A DNA stretch of 64,000 nucleotides from Dendrophyllia cribrosa. Its lineage: Eukaryota > Cnidaria > Anthozoa > Scleractinia > Dendrophylliidae. The notes beneath the pieces were generated by a model. That model saw only the letters and a program-made list of their open reading frames with translations, was not told the origin of the DNA and made no database searches. Shown piece by piece: positions 12,601 through 23,100 of the stretch (its first letter is position 1; each line of letters opens with the position of its first letter). Both the position numbers and the translations under genes were made by a program. Location of the stretch: assembly GCA_024195265.1 (NCBI GenBank), contig JAJLRJ010000001.1:9536585-9600584 (forward strand), in the 5' to 3' direction.

Positions 12601-14772
12601 CAGTCAGTAGTTCAGATGGTCAGACAGTCGTAAGGCAGTCAGTCAGTCAGACAGTCAATCAGGAGTTCAGATGGTCAGACAGTCTGTAAGGCAGTCAGTC
12701 AGTAGTTCAGATGGTCAGACAGTCTGTAAGGCAGTCAGTCTGACAGTCAGTCATTTGGTCATTAGATTGTCAGACAAGCAGTCAATAGGGGGCACTTACC
12801 ATTTTGTTAGAACTAAGCTTTTGTTTGGGCTGACAAAAAGTGGTCAGAACAACAAGGTGGTCTTGTTTACAGGGTTATGGCAAGGTGGGGTTCCACTGTA
12901 TCATTAACAGAAAATTCTAATGACTCTGGTGACTTTTTAGGTATAATATATTCACTGGTTGTCCCGAGGCCAAGACTTGCACTCTCATCATGCGAGGTGG
13001 AGCAGAACAATTCATTGAAGAAACAGAACGATCACTTCATGATGCCATCATGATTGTACGACGTGCAATTAAAAATGATGCTGTAGTGGCAGGAGGTGGA
13101 GCCATTGAAATGGAGCTGAGCAAGTACCTACGCGATTATTCTCGATCAATAGCTGGAAAAGAACAGCTTCTTATTGGTTCCATGGCTAGAGCTTTAGAAA
13201 TTATTCCCAGACAGCTCTGTGATAATGCAGGATTCGACGCAACCAACATCTTAAATAAACTGAGGCAGAAGCACTTCCAAGGTAAGAAATAGAATTCAGT
13301 TGAACCTCTTTGTGCGATCACCTCATAAGTAGCCACCTTTCCAAAATACCAAATTTCTTCCAGTCAAATTACTCATAAGCGACCGCGACCACTTTCAATG
13401 CTGGTGATTTGAATTTTTCTATTGTTTTAACCTTTGTTGAGCAACCACTCGCACATATTCTGATGTCACTGCAGACGCAAATTGAATCATGTGTTACAGC
13501 ACAAGTCCAATACAATGAAAATTTTGTCCTTTCATCAAAACGTCAATATCATACAATATTTTGCGTTGATAGGTGCTTTGTACATTCAAATTGCTAGGTT
13601 CATGTGATTCAGAGATAGGTTCATATGACTCAGAGATAGGTTCATGTGACTCAGAGATAGGTTCATGTGATTCAAAGTTATGACCTTGTGGTTTGACCTC
13701 TTGTAAGTGACCACCTCCCATAAGCGACTGCCTCCCGGAAGCAACCGCCTTGGCTTTGCAGTTTGGGTGGTCGTAAAAACTGAAGTATAAGCGACAAATT
13801 TTTTGGCTCAAAATTGGGGTGCAGCTTATCTGCGGGAACATCTGCAATATGTTATACTTTCCAGTGATATAAGTTGACCAGACTTTTAGAGCCTTGAATT
13901 TGAACATTCTATTTATTTGAGGTGTACAACGTGGAGCAAACACAATTCTTTAACTTTAGATGGTGTAGAAAACTGAGTCTTGTTTCTCTAACAGAGCTGC
14001 CAGAGTGCCTCTGAGACCAAAAATTAAAATGAAGAGTAAGGATACGCGTGAAACACTCATAATGCGCGAACGTAAGCGTTGTTTTTTTAGCCACAAATTG
14101 GCGAAATACATGTGTTGAAACAGTGCTCCCTATCTTTGTTGGACATTTTAAGCCTTTGGCAATGAAGGAACACCAAAGACGAACGAATTCGAAGCCAAAG
14201 AAAAGAGTCTGTAAACAAGCGGCCATCTTCGTTATCCTTAGTAACCAGGCTAAATAAAAACGTGTGCTCAAGAAATTTGCTATGGGCGGAAAACGGTTAA
14301 GTTTATGAGTAAAAAGAAACGGAAATTCGGGAAAACCAGGTTAGTTTACAAAGTCCAGAGATGCTTAGGAAACTTAGAACTCAATGAAAAACGAAACAAA
14401 TTTCTCCTGGTAAATTGTACTCGTCCTGTTGGACAAGAGCTTTTGGAAATCCACTCGTCCGAGACCAAGAAGTACTGGTCTCAGACGAGTGAACGAGTGG
14501 AAGTTTTTTGCCCTGGACTAAGTGTTTGTCATATTTGATCTCTTACTCTAGGTGGCATGTGGTATGGTGTTGACATCAATAATGAAGACATTGCTGATAA
14601 TTTTGAGGCCTGTGTTTGGGAACCATCCGTAGTGAAAATTAATGCCATCACCGCTGCTACAGAAGCCGCTTGCCTTATTCTGTCTGTGGATGAAACAGTG
14701 AAGAATCCGAAATCTGCAGGGGATGGGCCTCCTGCAGGCGGTATGGGGAGAGGGCGTGGTCGCCCCAGATGA
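4998..14772 (+). CDS. CCT7: T-complex protein 1 subunit eta (CCT7), complete
   Basis: Subunit of the cytosolic TRiC/CCT chaperonin ring, which folds actin, tubulin and other clients with ATP. Exons: 4998-5003, 5183-5336, 5425-5531, 6456-6581, 8636-8688, 9697-10033, 11025-11158, 12017-12169, 12941-13281, 14552-14772. All introns are GT..AG. The spliced length of 1632 nt gives 543 aa, equal to the human protein. Exon 1 codes only for the two starting methionines, followed by [16 protein letters not shown] as in animal CCT7. Group II chaperonin signatures are present: [24 protein letters not shown] (nucleotide site) and [10 protein letters not shown]. The C-terminus is Gly/Arg-rich (GRGRGRPR), typical of eta. 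No frameshift or missing key residue was seen. Introns carry many repeats. Confidence 0.97.
5802..6161. repeat. Dispersed GTCGAACCTCCC element containing a 129 bp tandem duplication
   Basis: Two nearly identical 125 bp blocks, 5802-5926 and 5931-6055, are offset by 129 bp. Each carries GTCGAACCTCCCGTAAA followed by GAGGTGTCCGCTTGTGG. The complement GGAGGTTCGACTGTAC closes the unit near 6160, so it is an inverted-repeat element with an internal duplication. Related words (GGACACTTTTCCTGGTCC) recur at 48979-49270. It lies in CCT7 intron 3. Confidence 0.7.
6601..6816. mobile_element. Short TIR element with a 29-nt poly-G tract
   Basis: GACCCTCCATAGGAAAACAT at 6601 pairs with ATGTGTTTTCATATGGAGGGTC ending at 6816. 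Between them lies a run of ten T followed by 29 G (6651-6679), then words built on CAAACC. It lies in CCT7 intron 4 immediately after exon 4. Confidence 0.5.
6867..7381. mobile_element. MITE with TAA target duplication (PIF/Harbinger-like)
   Basis: The ends GGGCCCGATTATATGAGCC and GGCTCATATAATCGGGCCC are exact complements. Homology continues inward through GGCTGGCCCGGTT. TAA occurs on both sides (6864-6866 and 7382-7384), the target duplication typical of PIF/Harbinger transposons. There is no transposase frame in 515 bp. It lies in CCT7 intron 4. Confidence 0.75.
7682..8447. mobile_element. Nested MITEs: palindromic element (about 7784-8415) inside a foldback-family element
   Basis: The outer words TATGTTGTGGTTCAA (7681) and TTGAACTACAACACATA (ending about 8447) belong to the foldback family seen at 1981-2140. 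Inside, TTGCACCTAACCCCCAACTT and its diverged complement (GGGATTAGGTACACTTTAAG near 8400) bound a second element. Its arms include AACGTCGCGTTAGTGAGTTA and its complement. A sister copy of the inner element lies at about 15768-16184. Confidence 0.6.
8886..9123. mobile_element. Small TIR element, ends CAGGGTTCTTGTTAAG
   Basis: CAGGGTTCTTGTTAAG near 8890 is matched by CTTAACAAGAACCCTG ending at about 9123. The interior of roughly 200 bp shows nothing coding. It lies in CCT7 intron 5. Confidence 0.5.
9160..9400. repeat. SINE-like repeat with tRNA B-box-like word, partly duplicated
   Basis: TAGCCCAGGTTTGATT appears at about 9166 and again at about 9269. Each copy is followed by CCTGGACTTGGCATCAT (or TTCTGGACTTGGC) and then TCTTGTTAGTTCTCAT. 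AGGTTTGATTCCTGG resembles a pol III B box. The following stretch (GGTTTTT, TCCTGGTCCTC, CTAACATTTCTAAAT) looks like the tail of a tRNA-related SINE. It is not a functional tRNA: no cloverleaf is visible. Confidence 0.4.
12413..12785. repeat. GTCA-rich minisatellite
   Basis: Imperfect tandem units built on CAGTCAGTCAG and TTCAGATGGTCAGACAGTCT repeat through the tract, with spacings of about 50-60 bp for the longer unit. It lies in CCT7 intron 8 and has no coding relevance. Confidence 0.85.
13600..13680. repeat. 22 bp tandem repeat (about four units)
   Basis: GGTTCATGTGATTCAGAGATA and close variants (CATATGACTCAGAGATAG) repeat four times in a row in CCT7 intron 9. Confidence 0.75.
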
Positions 14773-14931
14773 GAATAGAATACTAGCACTCAACACTGTG
14801 TGTTGCATTGACTGATATTGAAGATAATAACTTATACAGCGCTTATGAACATGAAATCACATGACATTCAAAAAAACATCTGTATTATGTTGCATCACCT
14901 GTTGCTCACAGTGTTATGAGAACACAGCAGT

Positions 14932-14937
14932 AATAAA
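14932..14937 (+). terminator. AATAAA polyadenylation signal of CCT7
   Basis: First canonical AATAAA downstream of the CCT7 stop codon (14770-14772), 160 nt after it. It is followed by a T/G-rich stretch starting about 50 nt later. Confidence 0.55.
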
Positions 14938-15091
14938 ACTTAGTCCTTGGAATGCAGTTACACGAAAAATAAAAGGGTTGATACAGTCATGGTGGTCTTT
15001 CTCCTGTTTGTCTTTCTCCTCTGTAAAGCAACCTTGAGCTCTAAGCATTCACTGCTCCTTATAACATTTGGTATGGTGTTCTGTGCCACAC

Positions 15092-15310
15092 AGTTAGAGT
15101 GGTTTTCAATTGTGTCAAAATTAATTTCGCAATTGCTTTGGTTATACATTAACTACGCTTTGTGGTTGGCTGAAAAATCTTGCGCCACTTTCTCGACCAA
15201 TCAGAAGTAAAACCAAAACCAATCTACTTTCTCGCACGCGTTTTCCGGCGCTTGGCGCCGGCTACGTGTATATGGTTCGAGTTCTGATTGGTTCAGAGTG
15301 ATTACTCGAA
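15092..15310. repeat. Dispersed TIR repeat, GGTTTTCAATTG family (copy 1, 3' end diverged)
   Basis: It shares the internal words AAATCTTGCGCCACTTTCTC, GACCAATCAGAAGTAAAACC and TTGGCGCCGGCTAC with two better-kept copies at 30616-30868 and 30886-31165. The CCAAT-type words (GATTGGTTC) come from the repeat itself and should not be read as promoter evidence. Confidence 0.65.
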
Positions 15311-15767
15311 TACATGTACAAAGATAACCCGTTTTCCATGCATTCAGATATATAGTGGTGTATGGGTGGGGCAGATAGGTGATGGGGGGCGGGAACTATC
15401 TTAGCTCCTTACGCGTGGAACAGTCAGATGCAAAAAAGATAGAATAAGTATTTTCATGACGACGAATCCCTAAAATTCTTAAAAACAATTTATTTCAGTT
15501 CCGTAAGTATAGTGTTTAACGTTGACATTAAATAGCTTTATCACACAAAGACACCACCCCAGCTGAACTGATAAAACAAGCTAGAAATCATAGTTTCGAT
15601 TTTCTACTCCATAATCAACGGAAAATTTGTTTTAAAACTGTTTAAAAGCATTTGTACCAAAGTGTGATGTGAAGAAAGATTCCCTGGATCTGCCATGCTA
15701 TCCTTGGTTTCTGATTGGATATTACAGTACAACCTCTACTGGTCCTGGTCGGCAAAACGCTCATTAT

Positions 15768-16184
15768 AACCTTTGCAACAATTTTTTTTTCTCTTTTAAT
15801 CAACTCGATGTACGTTGAAAAGTCGAATAGTGAAATATTTCGTGTGTTTAACGTCGCGTTAGTGAGTTAGAGAGATTTGAATTAACAAAATGCTAATTAG
15901 ATGACGTCAAATCAAGACTACCATTATTTCTACTTCAATTTACAATACGCAATTCACAGTTTAAGGATAATCAATTTAAGAAATACTAAATAAAAACTGT
16001 TAATAGTCAATTGACTTGTAAAGAAAATATTACTTGGAGGTGGAAACAAGTAGTTGTATAATAAACGAGTCTTGATTTGACGTCATCTTATTAACATTTT
16101 GTAAATTCAAACCTCTATAATTCACTAACGCAACGTTAAAAACATGAAATATTTAACTTTTCAACGTACATCGAGTTGATTAAG
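15768..16184. mobile_element. Palindromic MITE, sister of the element at 7784-8415
   Basis: The left arm has TCGAATAGTGAAATATTTCG and AACGTCGCGTTAGTGAGTTA. The right arm carries their complements and ends TACATCGAGTTGATTAAG. The arms include GATGACGTCAAATCAAGAC and its complement. It is intergenic between CCT7 and the G-alpha 3' end. Confidence 0.7.
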
Positions 16185-16576
16185 TAATGCTCCACATAAG
16201 AACCACAGTAAACTTCATTGTTTTGCGGCATTGGCTCTTTCTCACATAGAATATCTTTGATTTCAAGAATAGATCTTGAGGAGGAGCTGATGGTTTATAC
16301 ATAGTTATATTTCAGTATAAAAATAGAGAATATCCATTTGCGTCAAATACATTTTAGGAAATGTTAGTGATTAGTATATACTGAAACAGTGGATAGCATT
16401 GTTGGCGCGCTCTGATTGGCTACTGAAACTCGGAATAGCAAGTGCTATTCACCTCCCAGCAACTCGCGAATCATTTGCGCACGAAAATTGTAATCGTCGA
16501 CAGGAATAAACGAGTTAAAAAGCATCATTTTCGTTATATTATCTCAGTATATACTAAAACTATTTACTAAAACTAT

Positions 16577-16688
16577 TAACAACTATTCACCTCAGTGTAG
16601 GTGGGTAGTGGTGGATATTTACCTCGCCGCTTCGCGGTTCGGTAAATATCCACCACTACCCACCTCCACTGAGGTGAATAGTTGTTAA
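16577..16688. repeat. 112 bp near-perfect hairpin
   Basis: TTAACAACTATTCACCTCAG at the left is the exact complement of the right end. The arms meet around CCGCTTCGCGG. It is the 3' half of a common repeat that begins near 16366 with AAACAGTGGATAGCATTG. The rest of 15311-17178 holds no gene, only these repeats and a short TIR unit at about 16795-16997 (GTGCACTTTAAA-type ends). Confidence 0.75.
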
Positions 16689-17178
16689 TTAACCAATCAA
16701 AATAGCAGAAGACAACAGCTAATAATTTTGCTTCTTTGATGAACTTTCCCAAATACAATTTTTTTTAAAAATTGCATGTTGTGCGATTCGGGTCTCAAAT
16801 TACTTGAAACCTTTAAAAAATCAGATAAAATGCACCTTAAACCTTAACTTTTTAGCGGTCTTTGAGTCTGAGCCAATGAGATCACTAGTTGCAACAGTGA
16901 AAAAAGTTGACATTCCATCGTACATTGCCGTTTGCACTTTCCTTCTTACGCGGATCATTACTTAAAAGAAAAAAAAAATGGGGGCTAGGTGCACTTTAAA
17001 GTGACAATTATCCTGATCCCGATGGCGTCCCTCAATAACGCAGGCTCTGTCTACTGAATCCCGTAATCGATTTCCTCGAACAATGCTTATTTTTTAAACG
17101 CGTGATACATGGTGATCAACGCGAAGAACTAGCTTGTAATTACACGGCCGTTTTTATTTGTGTTACCTGCAGTATTAG

Positions 17179-20100
17179 CTAAAGCGTAGAAAGTTTTTTA
17201 AGGTTAAAATCAACTAGAATCTCGAATACATCCTTGAGGACTGTCTTCATGACGTCAGTGTCTGTTGCGCATGTCACGTGCAAATATACATTTTTGTTTG
17301 CTGGTTTCTTTTTCATGAATAAATCCCGGATGTAACTGAGAGCTTTTTCGGGGTCTGGGCCACCTGAAACGGAAATTACGCACGTCAGATGTTTGCATGG
17401 TTTCTCCATTCATAAAAGCAATGCCGTGTTTGGTTTTGTATCCTAGCAACGTGCCATTCTCGTCCCCAGAGCCGCATGGCCTTCTTAGCAGCCGGAGCCT
17501 GAGCACGAGGACCAGTTGGCTGATCCTCGTGCCTAGTCTCTGGCACGAGGATCTCTCCAAGCTATGCTAACCTTTTTGTAGGCTACGTCGAAAACTAATT
17601 CTTCAATCAGTACCACGGAACCAAACCCGAACTCCACGGCCGCTACATCGATGACTGCATTGGCGCCACCTCTTCCAGTAAAGAGGAACTTAATCAATTC
17701 ATAACTTCTGTCAATACTTTTCATCCGGCTCTAAAATATACCTGGGAGATTTCGGAAACCTCTGTCGCTTTTCTTGACATCAATATTTCAATCAACGGAA
17801 ACAGTTTATCCACAAGTGTGCACTACAAACCTACAGATTCCCACAGTTATCTGTTACATTCATCCTCGCATCCATCACACGTTAAAAACGCCATTCCGTA
17901 TTCTCCATTTCTCAGACTTCGACGTCTTTGTAGTGATGACTCCGATTTTTCCAACAAATCAGAAGAAATGTGCCAGTTTTTCAAAAAACGTGGGTACCCT
18001 GACTCTGTTGTTAATACGGGCCAACAACGTGCACAACAAATCGACAGACAATCAGCACTACAAACGTCACAGAAGGAAGTGAACGAGAGAATTCCATTCA
18101 CCCTCACTTTCACATTGGTGGAAATTTGGTGACGTGAAAAACAAATGTAAATCAGTTGAATGAAAAACGTTCGTTGATTCCGTGGGGATCGTTTCACATG
18201 CACCTCCGTAAATGTTATCTACTGCATAACATGTACTTTTTGCAAAAAGACATACATTGGCGAAACAGGGAGGAGACTGGGCGACCGTTTCGTGAACATC
18301 TCCGAGACGTTGAAAAAAATGACAAAGACGCATCCAAACCAGTCGCGCGTCATTTCAATCTTACTAACCATTCTAAACAACACATGACAATCTGCGGCCT
18401 TTCCCTACACCAGGGTAACACAGACAGCCGTAAAAACTTAGAACAAAAAAAATCATCTTTCAAATCGGCACTCTTAAACCCCACGGAATCAACGAACGCT
18501 TTTCATTCAACTAATTTATATTTGTTTTTCACTCACCAAATTTGTTTTTCACTCACCAATAGCGTAGCTTCACCTACTATATTAAACCACACACTACCCA
18601 CAATCCCTTGATTCGCTCCGACGAAGGGCTAGCGCTCGAAACGTCAGCTTTCTCGAATCGTTTTACGGTGGCTAATTTACCTTATCGACTCAGTCGATAA
18701 AACCAAATTCTTGTGCTTCACCCCCACCGACGCAGCACCACAGTTTCTCTAGAAACTAACCCCATTCCTAGTCTCTGGCGGCTAAGAGGGCCAGGCGGTT
18801 CTGGTGCGTGTGTGCGTTTCTCGAAACTCCCGAAAGCTATTTTTTAAATGACTTGTAGTTTCTAACGAAAGGCGTTGAAGTTTTTAGCCCACAAATCAGG
18901 TAAAGTTGTGCAGTAAAGCGTAAGATGTTATTGCTTAGCTTTCAAAATAAACGAAAACCGAATCTTTATTGGTAAACATTCTGCACGTAACACAGCTTTT
19001 CGGGTCCGAAACCTTTTCGGAACTTTCGAGAAACGCACGCCCAAAAACGAGAATGGCGACATGCAATATATACTCTAGCTCTTTACGCCAGAATGGGTTG
19101 AGATTCAGAGTGTGACGTCATTGTTTAATGCGTCGAGCATCGGGCTAAGAATGCCTGATCGATTACTTTGCAAGGCACGAGAATTTAGTTTTATCGACTG
19201 AGTCGATAAGGTAAATTGACCACCGTAAAAAGATTCAAATAGCTGACGTTTCGAGCGCTAGCCCTTCGTCGGAGCGAATCAAGGACTTGTGGGTAGTGTG
19301 TGGTTTTATATAGTAAGCGGTGGAGCTACGCTATTGGTGGAAATTTGGTGACGCAAAAAACGTCGATAAAACTAAATTCTCGTGTTTCATCCCCCCACCG
19401 ACGCAGCACCACAGTTTCTCTAGAAACTAACCCCATTCATTACTTTGCAAGGCATGCGCATTGGCGGGGAAACAATATAAAAAATTAAGACAGAACATCA
19501 TTCATGAAAGTTTCAGGGACACCCAACGAGAAATGTTTAGGAAAAGGCTTGGAATGGTGTTCCACTGTTTTTCCAGATCATTTTAGTCCAGTAAATATTA
19601 AGGAGACTATGTCAAAGCTTATACATACACCTTATTCGATGGTTTAACACATAATACGCGCGGGTATTTTACGAGTTGCGTAGCACTTGCGAGCAATGAG
19701 TAAAATGTCCGCACGTATTATCTGTTAAACCATCGAATAAGGAATTTATTATTGACTGAAATTCTTGCATTTATAATGACTTGTGTCTTGAAACTGGGAT
19801 GCTAAGGCGTGGTTCAAACGCCGTACTTTCCATGAGCCGTACCGAAAATGTTTTAAAAGTTCATGAAAAGTACGGCGTCTGAATCAGTTGAGTTCGGCTG
19901 AAACATTAGGTTCGCCTTCGGGCGTACTATACGGCTGACTCAGCCGTATAATACGGCTCTGGTTCGCCTTTGATTCAAACGCCGTGCTAACCATGTGCTA
20001 ACCTTTGATTCAAACGCCGTGCTAACCATAAGCCGTATCGAATGGACACATTATGTTAACGATTTTATAATATATTGCAACGGCTGAAGTACGACTGTTG

Positions 20101-23100
20101 TTTCATACGCCATACCGTACGTGAGCCAAGCGCTAGAATATAGAACGTTTTCACTCAGTCCCGTGGGACTCAAATGACAAAGGCCATGGCAAACATGTTG
20201 GTGTTCCTAACAAAAGAAGTTAATTAAACTTCGTTTGTACGGGAACACCAATATGGCGGCTATGACGTCAAGTGAAAACGCTCTATGGGCCTTTATCTCG
20301 CGGCGGCCATGTTGATTCCCAGGAGAATAAAACGCTTTGTTTTCCCCTGCTTAACCTCGTTCTCAACTTTTTCACTGCGAGGCTTGGGGGCAAATCTTTT
20401 GTTTTTATACAAAATGGCGGGGCGTGATAAAGGCCCATTGGCATCCACAAAAGGCAGAATGGTTGAGAACTATGATGAAGATGTGTGTATGACCTGCTTC
20501 GACCTGTCGAACTTTGTGTGCATCGGCTGTATTGGGTCCAAACCAAGTCAAACCATCCCTGATTTCTTATCCGTCGGCGACAGGAGCGGTTGTATTCAGG
20601 GGTTGCTTCCTCGTTAGACAGTAGCAGCAAAGTTGATAGCGGAGCTCTCGCGAGCCGAAGGCCCGCTGCGGAGCCCCATACTCATGCGCGTATGACGCCA
20701 CACAACATCCGGGATCTTAGCAATTTTGAAAGCAAAGCGAAGCTACACAGCCGTCAGCTCGGCAAACACTTTTATGGTGTTTATAGCTGTCGCTGTGTTT
20801 AGCGGAGAAGTAAAGTCGTTCCCTGCATTTTTTTGCGGTTTGCTACTCAAGACAGGAATACTAATTAAGAGATACTCAGAAGCCGCTTTAGTGGAAAAAG
20901 AAGAGCTTTCAGGGATAAAATCTTGCTTGGAGGAGCTTCATACGTTTTTATCAATGCGGAGTAATGTTCGTTTTTATTACGGATTTCAGAACCAAAGAAG
21001 CGGAGATATATATTAAAAGAATTTCCAAGCAGTAGAGGGACTTAAAGGTAAAACAGATGGGAATTTATGTTGATATCAATCTGTGATTAACTTTTTCTTT
21101 GTGTTCTTGTTAGTTTTGAAAAATTGTTTATAAAACGTACGTGCTTAAATTCAGTTGTGTTGATTTCTTGAATTTCATCGAAGACAGCTTGAACTCATGG
21201 TACGCGTTTTGCTTTTAAACATAAACTTATGGAGATTTGAATAAAATTTTTCGAAAGAAGATTTTGTTGTCCATTTTTATGTGTTTGTTCATTCATTGCA
21301 TAGATTGAAAAGCGATTTTATGCAAACAAAACAAGACTTGGATTTTATAGTTCTATCTTCACTCGCGTGGCCTTATGCAAATATGTTTGTGTATTTTTTG
21401 CAATTTTTATTTCCAAATCAGTTTCTCGGGCAATTTTTAATACGCAATAAAGTAGTCGTACTAGTTATTCTAGATGGAGAAGCAGATGAAGAAACAGTTG
21501 TTTTTGTGAACTTTTGTACGGTCTAAATGTACTGTGCAGACGGTCGCGTAATTCTGTTTTTGAGAATTGCTAAAATTGAAAAATAGCCCGGTCGTCAACC
21601 TTAATTCTTGTGCTTCCGACCTTTCACCTCAGTTAAGTTTATCATCGGCTTTCTGTTCAGAGAGCGACGCTGTTGGGCTCAGCCTATCTATATATATTAG
21701 AAACAGGCATTAACTAGCTGTCGCCTCCGTGATGTGATAAACCGTACAGCGCTTTGTAGACGTGCTCTCCTCCGTCTCGCTTTTCTAAACATTAAAAGGA
21801 AAGCCCTATTTAACTTTGGACGTCGGCCATGTTGGGCCGACGGAAATTTCGCTCAATAGTCGCGCATTTAACCGCTGGTACACTTTTATTCTATTACTTC
21901 ATTTACCATCCATAAGTTCGGCTAATTGAGCACTGCGTGTGAATCAACAGCCGCTCTGAAATCAATTGCGTCGGCCCGAGTTCTAGTTAAGTACGGCTCA
22001 TGGAAAGTACGGCGTTTGAACCTTGCCTAAAGTATAATATGGCAATCTACTGTGTAATACGCTCGGACTATTTTGCGTGTTCTCTTTCCCTTATAAGGTA
22101 AAATGACGTCACAGTCGAATATAAAGCACGATATTTTCAGATCTTTTAGCTGAATATTTCAGCGGCAGAGAATTCAGGGAAAGGAAAATTATTCCCCGAA
22201 TCTGCTAGCTGTTTTCTCCTCTCCGAAAATCCCAGCTGAACTTATTTTGTACCCAAAATGACATTTCTTGTCCCTACGAAAGAAAAAGGCGTCAAATTTT
22301 CCGAAGTTTAAAGATGACTGAAGCCTTTCGAACAGATTTTTGGGTGGTCCCAGGGGGAGTGTTCTGTCCCCCTCCCCCTCCCCCCCCCCGGGTGGTCCTT
22401 ACTAAGTTTCTTTACGCAGTTTATAACAGCTTGATAGTCGCTAACCTTCGTAGTCGGGAAAACACGAGGAGAGGTTAGACGTCTTCAATTTCTCCACAAA
22501 CAAGTCGTGCTTATTGAGAAAGAGAATAAACTCTGTGTTTTCAAGAAACCCGTTGTGACTGATTTCTTCGAATAATTCCAGGCTATCCAACATGGCGTTC
22601 TGAAAACCAAAAACATGGTGGTTAGTAGAGGAGCATAATTAACCGGTACCGAGAAGGGGCGAAAATTAAAGTTACAAGCACTCGAGTGACGAGTTACGCC
22701 ATAAACTGAAAGGATAATGCCGGTAATGTAAATAACAAATTAAAGTTTCACAAACACACCAGAAACGCAAACAAGGCCGGATAAAGCAAACATTTTGGTT
22801 TATTTACTGTTGCTGTGCTTGCGGCTTACTGTATTTTGCGAAACGAAACGAAAGGAAACGAAACAAAACGAAACGAAATGAGACTAAATGATAAATTAAC
22901 CTGTAACATTAAGATATCAAGTACTAGAACAGTCAGATTTCGATTTCTAGTAAGCTAAAAGACAAACACCGGAAGTGCTGAGTTTTTAAACAACAAGATC
23001 TGTATTTTGCGAAACGACCACTTCGCAGGCCGCGATGATATCTTACCTGTTTCTTTGCATCCGCAAACGTTTTTCTTAAATACTCCTCGCTGCGATGATG

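Noticed and set aside
13494..14271. Two minus-strand frames of 149 and 120 codons in CCT7 intron 9
   Set aside because: The first runs through a 22 bp tandem repeat (SESHEPI pattern). The second has no recognisable motif and lies in a CCT7 intron.
17533..17724. Minus-strand frame just upstream of the last G-alpha exon
   Set aside because: It is the antisense of the Penelope-like RT segment, whose plus-strand frame carries the YIDD motif.
20283..20630. 115-codon minus-strand and 110-codon plus-strand frames over the same DNA
   Set aside because: They overlap nested inverted repeats inside the 2.2 kb DNA element, and neither shows a domain or splice support.
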